A stretch of 64,000 nucleotides of DNA from Bradyrhizobium sp. AZCC 1610. Lineage in GTDB: Bacteria > Pseudomonadota > Alphaproteobacteria > Rhizobiales > Xanthobacteraceae. Location of the stretch: NCBI RefSeq assembly GCF_036924515.1, contig NZ_JAZHRR010000001.1, forward strand, positions 7,101,001 to 7,165,000, in the 5' to 3' direction. The notes beneath the pieces were generated by a model. The model was not told the origin of the DNA and searched no databases. It saw only the letters and a program-made list of their open reading frames with translations. Positions within the stretch are counted from its first letter, which is position 1. Every line of letters begins with the position of its first letter. A program made the position numbers and the translations under genes. Of this stretch, positions 57,692-64,000 are shown one piece after another.

Positions 57692-59080
57692 CTAGTAAGT
57701 CAGTTCGGCAACCGCAATCCGGTTCTCGGAGGCCGGCCAGGCCCGCGCCACGATCCGCTCCCCATTGAACATGGTTACCACGGGACGGCCGACCTCCTCC
57801 GCCGGAAGCCGCAAAATCGTGACCGAATCGGCCGGCACGCCGGATTTCACGTCCCTAGGCTCCTTGCCGTCGATCAGCACCACGTCCCGCGGCAAGCCGA
57901 AGTAACCCCGCGGACGCGACATCAGGACCACGGCACCCGCGCCGGCATCGGCCGACCCGAGCGGGCGTGCGGCGCGCAGATGCACCACGTCGGAGGAGCG
58001 CGGAAACGGCGAGCGATAGGAATGCGTTGTTGTCGAACCGGCCGATGTCAGCACGATCTCGAGATACCAGGCCGGCTCGACCTGCACCGGGCCCCAGCGG
58101 CCGTCGGCGCCGGTTTGCGAAGAATGGATCGGGCCGCCGATGCGTTCGCCGCTCTCCGGAGAGACGCGATAGATTTCAACCGTCGCGCCCGATACCGGCC
58201 GGTTGGTGACAACGCCACCCGGCGTTCCCGTCACGAGTCCGCTCAGCTTGACTTCCGCTTCCGGCACGATCTCGATGCGTGACGGCTCCCTCCCTGCGAT
58301 GAATTTGTAGATCTCGCGAAACGCGCGTGGATGAAATGCGACCTCGCGATGATCGAGCGCGCCGAGCACGAGATTGGTCGCGCCCTTCAGCGCAGGGCCG
58401 TCCGACGTCACCCCGGTCGGCGTACCGGGCTTGCCGACGAAGCGCCCGTCGGCTTGCGCATATTTGTCGATGCCGTCGCTGCGCAAGGTGAGAAACGCGG
58501 TGCCCGGCGTTACCTCGCTCTCGCCTTCGTTCAAGCCGCGCAGGAACGGGCCGCGGCCGTTGAACTCGCCGCCAGGCCCCTCGTCCCATTCATAGATGCC
58601 ATGGTTGGGAACGCCGCACAGCACGGCATGGCTGATATCGGCCCCGCCGCCATTCTTGATGTAATTGCGGATCGAATAGCCGCCGCGCGAACTGCCGACC
58701 AGCGCAATGCGCGCCGCGCCGGTGCGCTGCCTGAATTCCTTGACAGCGTCGGCGAGTTCGCGGCGCTGGTCTTCGGTCGAGGAACGGTTCGGTTGTTCGA
58801 CCTTGTCGTCGGTGCGCGCCAGTGGATTGGTGAAATTGATGGCCAACATCCGATCACGCGGCACGCCGTTCGATTCCATCCGCCACAGGGTGGTGATCCA
58901 GAGCGCGGCATGATCGCCATTGCCGTGCACGAACAGAACCGGCGGCATTTCCGCTGGCGCGGATGCGCCCGGCGCCGTCTGCGCAAAGGCTTGCGAACCA
59001 AAAGCCGGAAAACCGAATGAGCCCGCCAGCAAAGGCAAAGCTCTTGCACTCTTCAGGATCGACCGCCGCGACAGCCTCAT
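57692..59080 (-). CDS. Tat-exported esterase/lipase
   Basis: The product is 462 aa from the ATG at 59080 (another Met lies two codons upstream). Tat signal: MRLSRRSILKSARALPLLAG. Alpha/beta hydrolase: PVLFVHGNGDHAALWITTLW, nucleophile Ser in RIALVGSSRGGYSIRNYI (G-S-S-R-G), and a His in LDHREVAFHPRAF as a candidate. Residues about 275-460 form a separate beta-rich domain (SGLVTGTPGGVVTNRPVSGA, an Ig-like carboxypeptidase-regulatory fold). The two-domain form recalls archaeal AFL-type lipases, but that match is an inference. Confidence 0.82.
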   Translation of the reverse strand: MRLSRRSILKSARALPLLAGSFGFPAFGSQAFAQTAPGASAPAEMPPVLFVHGNGDHAALWITTLWRMESNGVPRDRMLAINFTNPLARTDDKVEQPNRSSTEDQRRELADAVKEFRQRTGAARIALVGSSRGGYSIRNYIKNGGGADISHAVLCGVPNHGIYEWDEGPGGEFNGRGPFLRGLNEGESEVTPGTAFLTLRSDGIDKYAQADGRFVGKPGTPTGVTSDGPALKGATNLVLGALDHREVAFHPRAFREIYKFIAGREPSRIEIVPEAEVKLSGLVTGTPGGVVTNRPVSGATVEIYRVSPESGERIGGPIHSSQTGADGRWGPVQVEPAWYLEIVLTSAGSTTTHSYRSPFPRSSDVVHLRAARPLGSADAGAGAVVLMSRPRGYFGLPRDVVLIDGKEPRDVKSGVPADSVTILRLPAEEVGRPVVTMFNGERIVARAWPASENRIAVAELTY

Positions 59081-59229
59081 TTCCAAACCTCTCGTTGCTT
59101 TTCAATACTTTAGCTGTGCGATAGCACCGTCGACAGCGGCTCTGCGACTGGACAGGCCAGGGTTTTCGCAGGCATCACTTTACGGTCGAATGGAATCAAG
59201 CCGGTGACAGAACGCCAACGGAACTTATC

Positions 59230-60921
59230 ATGACCGACCAGCCGAAACGCTCGCGTCTTGCGACTGACGGCATCGCAGCGCCGTTGCGGCATGCCGTGTT
59301 CCGGCGCATCTGGCTCGCCAGCCTGGTTTCCAATCTGGGGATATTGATCCAGGGCGTCGGCGCGGCCTGGGCGATGACGCAGATGACGTCTTCCGCCGAC
59401 AAGGTCGCGCTGGTGCAGACCGCGCTGATGCTGCCGATCATGCTGATCTCGATGCCGGCCGGCGCCATCGCCGACATGCACGACCGGCGGATCGTCGCGC
59501 TGGTCTCGCTCGGTATCGCGCTGGTCGGCGCAACCGTGCTAACCGTCATGGCATGGCTCGGCCTCGTCACGCCGAATATCCTGCTGGCGCTGTGTTTCGT
59601 CGTCGGCAGCGGCATGGCGCTTTTCGGGCCGGCCTGGCAGGCCTCGGTCAGCGAGCAGGTGCCGGCGGAAACGCTGCCGGCGGCGGTCGCGCTCAACGGC
59701 ATCAGCTACAACATCGCGCGCAGTTTCGGGCCGGCGGTCGGCGGCATTGTGGTTGCAACCGCGGGCGCTGTCGCCGCGTTCGCCGTCAATGCCGCGCTCT
59801 ATCTGCCGCTGATGGTGGTGCTGTTTCTGTGGAACCGCACCAACGAACCGTCGCGCCTGCCGCGCGAACGCCTCAACCGCGCCATGGTCTCCGGCGTGCG
59901 CTACATCGCCAACTCGCCGTCGATCCGCGTCGTCCTGATCCGCACACTGGTCACCGGCGTGATCGGCGGCTCGATCTCGGCGCTGATGCCGCTGGTCGCC
60001 CGCGACCTCCTGCATGGCGGCGCGCAAACCTACGGCATCATGTTGGGGGCCTTCGGCATGGGCGCGGTGTTCGGTGCGCTGAATATCGGCGAGGTGCGCC
60101 GGCGCATGAGCGGCGAGGCCGCGGTGCGCGCCTGTGCGATATCGCTGGCCGGTGCGATCGCCGCCGTCGCCATGAGCACGAACGCCGTCCTGACGGGGAT
60201 TGCCCTGGTGCTGGCCGGCGCGGTCTGGATGCTGGCGGTGGCCTTGTTCAATATCGGCGTGCAGCTTTCGGCGCCGCGCTGGGTCGCAGGCCGCTCGCTG
60301 GCGGCGTTCCAGGCCGCAATTGCAGGCGGCATTGCGATCGGAAGCTGGGGCTGGGGCAACCTCACCGACATCGCCGGCGTCGAGGTGGCGCTGCTGGTCT
60401 CCGCCGGATTGATGCTGCTTTCGCCGCTGCTCGGAATCTGGCTGCGCATGCCGCCGGTCGGCGCGCGCAACGAGGATGCCACCGAGCTTCTTGCCGATCC
60501 CGAAGTGCGGCTGTCGCTCACCGGACGCAGCGGACCGTTGGTGGTCGAGATCGAGTATCGCGTGGCGCAGGACAACGCTCGTGCGTTCCATAACGTGATG
60601 CAGGAAGTGCAGCTCAGCCGCCAGCGCAACGGCGCCTATGGCTGGTCGATCGCGCGCGACATCGCCGACCCCGAACTGTGGACCGAGCGCTATCACTGCC
60701 CGACCTGGTTGGACTATCTGCGGCAGCGCAGCCGCTCCACCCAGTCCGAGCGCGCCCTGCACCAACGCGCGATCGATTTTCATCTCGGGCCCGAACCGAT
60801 CCGCGTCCGCCGCATGCTGGAGCGGCCGTTCGGCTCGGTACGCTGGAAGGAAGACACCCCCGACCGCGCCGCAAACGAGGTCTTGCCGGTGGTCGCGACG
60901 GCGGCCGGCAGCAGCACCTGA
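59230..60921 (+). CDS. MFS transporter with C-terminal monooxygenase-like (ABM) domain
   Basis: The product is 563 aa. Twelve-helix MFS body: IWLASLVSNLGILIQGVGAA, the loop motif GAIADMHDRRIVALVSLGIA, and GPAVGGIVVATAGAVAAFAV, of the MFS_3 / enterobactin exporter-like group. From about residue 425 a cytoplasmic domain reads VVEIEYRVAQDNARAFHNVM, then ELWTERYHCPTWLDYLRQRS, a dimeric alpha-beta fold like antibiotic biosynthesis monooxygenases. The fusion is typical of one rhizobial MFS subgroup. The exported compound is unknown. Confidence 0.87.
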   Translation: MTDQPKRSRLATDGIAAPLRHAVFRRIWLASLVSNLGILIQGVGAAWAMTQMTSSADKVALVQTALMLPIMLISMPAGAIADMHDRRIVALVSLGIALVGATVLTVMAWLGLVTPNILLALCFVVGSGMALFGPAWQASVSEQVPAETLPAAVALNGISYNIARSFGPAVGGIVVATAGAVAAFAVNAALYLPLMVVLFLWNRTNEPSRLPRERLNRAMVSGVRYIANSPSIRVVLIRTLVTGVIGGSISALMPLVARDLLHGGAQTYGIMLGAFGMGAVFGALNIGEVRRRMSGEAAVRACAISLAGAIAAVAMSTNAVLTGIALVLAGAVWMLAVALFNIGVQLSAPRWVAGRSLAAFQAAIAGGIAIGSWGWGNLTDIAGVEVALLVSAGLMLLSPLLGIWLRMPPVGARNEDATELLADPEVRLSLTGRSGPLVVEIEYRVAQDNARAFHNVMQEVQLSRQRNGAYGWSIARDIADPELWTERYHCPTWLDYLRQRSRSTQSERALHQRAIDFHLGPEPIRVRRMLERPFGSVRWKEDTPDRAANEVLPVVATAAGSST

Positions 60922-61251
60922 CCTGATCCGCTAAAAGCATGACGCGACGCGGCTATTGGGCGCAGAATGGCGCGGGAATAAACCGGCCAATCTGATTCAA
61001 GCCGCCGCCGATTCGCGCGAACCAGTTTTCCTGCGACTAAAGTGCAAGACTTCGGTGCGCCTTCGCTCCGCCGAGCGGAAAGAAAGGCCCCGTTTCGCGC
61101 CTGCGAAACAACACGCTGCCTTACCGCATGCGCGATTCACCATGAGCGAATGCACTTCCCACTTGCCAAAGTGCCGCACAAGCCTTTGACTTGGCGTCAA
61201 GACAAAACAAGCCCGCGCTGCAGCGGGCGATCTTTCAACCGGGAGGAACTC

Positions 61252-62373
61252 ATGAGCAAGCGTAGCGATACAAAGACGACGCGCCGCCGTTTCCTGACGG
61301 CGGCCGCCGCTGGCGGCGCGGTGATTGCGATGCCGCAGGTCAGCCGGGCGCAGACAGCGACCCTGAAGATGCAGGGCTCGTGGGGCAAGGCCGACGTCTT
61401 CAACGAGATGGCCGAAGACTATGTGAAGCGCGTCAACGAGATGGCCGGGGGTCGGCTGCGCATCGACTATCTGGTCGGCGGCTCGGTCGTGCATCCGTTC
61501 CAGGTATTCGACGGCGTGCATGGCGGCCAGATCGACGCCGCACACACGGTAACGGTCTACTGGTACGGCAAGCACAAGGCAGCTTCGCTGTTCGGCACAG
61601 GTCCGGTGTTTGGCTTCAACGCCAATGAAGGCCTTGGCTGGATCCACAACGGTGGCGGTCGCGAGCTGTTCGAAGAGCTCCAGACCCAGATCATGAAGGT
61701 CAACATCAAGAGCTTCTTCGCCATGCCGATGCCGACCCAGCCGCTCGGCTGGTTCAAGAAGCCCATCACCAGCGAGGCTGATCTCAAGGGCCTGAAGTAT
61801 CGCACAGTGGGCCTTGCCGCCGATCTCTTCCAGGCGATGGGGGCATCCGTCGCGCAGCTTCCCGGCGGCGAGATCGTGCCGGCCATGGAGCGCGGCGTAA
61901 TTGACGGATTCGAGTTCAACAATCCGACCTCGGACCGGCGCTTCGGCGCGCAGGACGTCGCCAAGAACTACATGATGGGCAGCCACCATCAGGCGACGGA
62001 ATACTTCGAGATCATGTTCAACAAGACCAAGTTCAACGCCCTTCCCGCCGAGCACAAGGCCATTCTGCAGTATGCGGCGGAAGCCGTGTCATCGGCCAAC
62101 GAATGGAAGGCGATGGACTATTACTCCAAGGACCTGCAGGAACTGATCAGCAAGGACAAGGTCAACGTCGTGCGGACGCCGAAATCGGTGTTCGATGCGC
62201 AGATCAAGGCATGGGATGGCCTGATCACCCAGCTTGGTTCGGATCCGTTCATGAAGAAGGTGATGGACTCGCAGAAGGCATGGGTGCGCCGCGTGGTTTA
62301 CTACAACACCTACAACACGACGGACTACCGCGGCGCCTTCGAACATCACTTCCCGGGCGTGATCAAGCTCTGA
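61252..62373 (+). CDS. TRAP transporter substrate-binding protein (DctP family)
   Basis: The product is 373 aa from the ATG at 61252, preceded by GGGAGGAACTC. Tat-type signal TTRRRFLTAAAAGG near residues 9-22. Binding-protein blocks: GRLRIDYLVGGSVVHPFQVF, YRTVGLAADLFQAMGASVAQ and GGEIVPAMERGVIDGFEFNN. These resemble TakP-like 2-oxo acid receptors, but the ligand is not certain. First gene of a TRAP operon; the small permease follows after 120 nt. Confidence 0.9.
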   Translation: MSKRSDTKTTRRRFLTAAAAGGAVIAMPQVSRAQTATLKMQGSWGKADVFNEMAEDYVKRVNEMAGGRLRIDYLVGGSVVHPFQVFDGVHGGQIDAAHTVTVYWYGKHKAASLFGTGPVFGFNANEGLGWIHNGGGRELFEELQTQIMKVNIKSFFAMPMPTQPLGWFKKPITSEADLKGLKYRTVGLAADLFQAMGASVAQLPGGEIVPAMERGVIDGFEFNNPTSDRRFGAQDVAKNYMMGSHHQATEYFEIMFNKTKFNALPAEHKAILQYAAEAVSSANEWKAMDYYSKDLQELISKDKVNVVRTPKSVFDAQIKAWDGLITQLGSDPFMKKVMDSQKAWVRRVVYYNTYNTTDYRGAFEHHFPGVIKL

Positions 62374-62493
62374 CGGCTTTCGCGGCGCATCGCAGATGCT
62401 GTATGAACGAAGGGCGGCGCAGTCAAGGCGCCGCCCGGTCACGAAAATGGTGGGGGACATCCGCATGTGCGACTCGCGGCGAGTTAAGTTCGC

Positions 62494-63096
62494 ATGAAAA
62501 ATTTTCTCTTCTTCATTGATGAGCTCAGCACATGGGTCGGCAAGGCGTTCGCCTGGCTGATTCTCGTCCTGACGCTGGGTGTCAGCTACGAGGTGTTCGT
62601 GCGCTACGTGCTGCGTGCGCCGACCACCTGGGCTTTCGACATCAGCTACATCACCTACGGCGCGATGTTCCTGATGGCCGGCGCTTATACGCTCTCGCGC
62701 AATGGCCATGTGCGCGCCGATGTGGTCTACCGCCTCTGGTCGCCGCGCACCCAGGCGACGATGGACCTCGTTCTCTACATTTTGTTCTTCCTGCCGGCGA
62801 TCGCGGCGCTGATGTATTCCGGCTGGAATTATGCCGATATGTCGGTGCGCTTCCGCGAAGTCAGCATCTTCAGCCCGGCCGGCGTGCCGGTGTTTCCGCT
62901 CAAGGCGCTGATCCCGGCGACCGGTGTCCTTCTGTTTCTGCAAGGGGTGGCTGAAATCATCCGCTGCATGCTGTGCATCCGCACCGGCCGATGGCCGCAG
63001 CGCCTGCACGACGTGGAGGAGACCGAGAGCCTCATCATTCGCGAACATCAGCAGGCGGCGGCTGCGCAGCAGGGCGAGAGGGGAGCAGGCGCATGA
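62494..63096 (+). CDS. TRAP transporter small permease (DctQ)
   Basis: The product is 200 aa with four helices (AFAWLILVLTLGVSYEVFVR, MFLMAGAYTLSRNGHVRADV, MDLVLYILFFLPAIAALMYS, ALIPATGVLLFLQGVAEIIR). N-G-H-V-R-A-D is the DctQ signature. It overlaps the large permease gene by 4 nt (ATGA). With DctP and DctM it forms a sodium-driven transporter. Confidence 0.92.
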   Translation: MKNFLFFIDELSTWVGKAFAWLILVLTLGVSYEVFVRYVLRAPTTWAFDISYITYGAMFLMAGAYTLSRNGHVRADVVYRLWSPRTQATMDLVLYILFFLPAIAALMYSGWNYADMSVRFREVSIFSPAGVPVFPLKALIPATGVLLFLQGVAEIIRCMLCIRTGRWPQRLHDVEETESLIIREHQQAAAAQQGERGAGA

Positions 63097-64000
63097 CCGA
63101 TCCACAACTCGGCATGCTGATGCTGGGCCTGTTCATCTTCATCATCATGCTCGGCTTCCCGATCGCCTTCACGCTGATGGCGATGGGCGTCTCGTTCGGC
63201 TACTATGCGTACTACACGGCCGGCCAGGACTTCTTCGAGAATCGGATATTCACGCTTCTGGTGCAGAAGACGTTCGAGGTCACGTCCAGCGACGTGCTGG
63301 TCGCGGTTCCGCTGTTTCTGTTCATGGGCTATCTGATCGAGCGCGCAAACATCCTCGACCGGCTGTTTCACGCGCTGCAACTGTCGATGAAGAACGTGCC
63401 GGGCGCGCTGGCGGTGGCCACGCTGATCACCTGCGCGATGTTCGCGACCGCCACCGGCATCGTCGGCGCCGTTGTCACGCTGATGGGCCTGCTGGCCTTG
63501 CCGGCGATGCTGCGCGCCGGTTACGACACCAAGCTGTCGGCCGGCGTCGTCTGCGCCGGCGGCTGCCTCGGCATCCTGATTCCGCCGAGCATTCTTCTGA
63601 TCGTCTACGCGGCGACCGCCGGCGTTTCGGCGGTCAAGCTTTATGCGGCCGCTTTCTTTCCGGGGTTCCTGCTGGCCGGACTCTACGTCGTCTATGTGAT
63701 CGTGCGCGCGATGATCAATCCCGCGCTCGCGCCGAAGCTGCCGCCCGAGCAGACCAACGTGCCGCTCGGCACGGTAATCTGGGCGCTCGCCACATCGTTC
63801 CTGCCGCTTGCGCTGCTCATCATTGCCGTGCTCGGCGCGATCCTGTTCGGCCTGGCGACGCCGTCCGAGGCGGCCGCGGTAGGTGCCCTCATGAGCATCG
63901 TCCTGGCCGCCGCCTATCGTTCGCTCAACTTCACGATGATGCAGGAATCGGTGTATCTGACCGTGCGCGCCACCGCGATGGTCTGTTACCTGTTCATCGG
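63093..64000 (+). CDS. TRAP transporter large permease (DctM), partial
   Basis: The first 302 residues are present; the gene runs past the window end. Starts MTDPQLGMLMLGLFIFIIML. DctM motifs: VPLFLFMGYLIERANILDRL, ATATGIVGAVVTLMGLLALP and GCLGILIPPSILLIVYAATA, then ATPSEAAAVGALMS. It provides the main solute path of the TRAP transporter. The start overlaps the stop of the small permease. Confidence 0.93.
   Translation, partial: MTDPQLGMLMLGLFIFIIMLGFPIAFTLMAMGVSFGYYAYYTAGQDFFENRIFTLLVQKTFEVTSSDVLVAVPLFLFMGYLIERANILDRLFHALQLSMKNVPGALAVATLITCAMFATATGIVGAVVTLMGLLALPAMLRAGYDTKLSAGVVCAGGCLGILIPPSILLIVYAATAGVSAVKLYAAAFFPGFLLAGLYVVYVIVRAMINPALAPKLPPEQTNVPLGTVIWALATSFLPLALLIIAVLGAILFGLATPSEAAAVGALMSIVLAAAYRSLNFTMMQESVYLTVRATAMVCYLFI

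Overview
The window reads as a chromosomal segment of a GC-rich alphaproteobacterium. Bradyrhizobium or a close Nitrobacteraceae relative is the most likely source, inferred from the protein types, the sdhCDAB order and several families of short palindromic intergenic repeats. No species can be named from sequence alone. Most of the window is ordinary core and near-core genome. No phage, plasmid, transposase or CRISPR array was seen.

Layout. 0.2-8.2 kb: a TPR protein, a lipocalin-like secreted protein, a Tat-exported molybdopterin oxidoreductase with its b-type cytochrome, a fasciclin protein, an SDR divergent from malonyl-CoA synthetase (matB), and a LysR relic cut at a palindromic repeat. 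8.4-12 kb: sdhCDAB, with a repeat between sdhA and sdhB. 12-18.3 kb: a hybrid histidine kinase, an FkbM methyltransferase, a VOC protein, a tiny proline-rich protein and an OmpA protein with a huge Pro/Ala linker. 18.3-29.3 kb: a homocysteine S-methyltransferase-like gene, a TetR regulator, a PhoA-type alkaline phosphatase, argG, a PAP2 phosphatase, rlmN, an IalB-family protein, and a divergent SDR / quinone oxidoreductase pair. 29.6-36.5 kb: two TAXI-type binding proteins without permeases, YkvA, pterin dehydratase, phoD and an orphan response regulator. 37-43.6 kb: typA, an amine oxidase, then a less GC-rich patch with a serine hydrolase, an HNH nuclease and a frameshifted Mrr-type nuclease. 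43.7-46.8 kb: a tight four-gene operon (hydrolase, DUF2269, epimerase-DoxX fusion, DCC protein). 47-50.2 kb: ppa, folD, DUF167, YggT and tRNA-Ala(CGC). 50.3-60.9 kb: enoyl-CoA hydratase, amidotransferase, SDR, TerB, cupredoxin, a class III cyclase, P450, esterase and an MFS exporter. 61.2 kb to the end: a TRAP transporter operon whose large permease runs off the window.

The best regulatory observations are two matching candidate PHO boxes, one upstream of the PhoA-type phosphatase and one upstream of phoD. They share the pattern GTAATCG-N4-GTCAT and suggest joint phosphate-starvation control. A Fur-like palindrome precedes the cupredoxin gene. The best candidates for under-described biology are the DUF2269 / epimerase-DoxX / DCC operon, the permease-less TAXI proteins, and a mosaic intergenic repeat system in which one identical 23-nt segment sits inside two different repeat families. 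No clearly new defence or mobile system was found.
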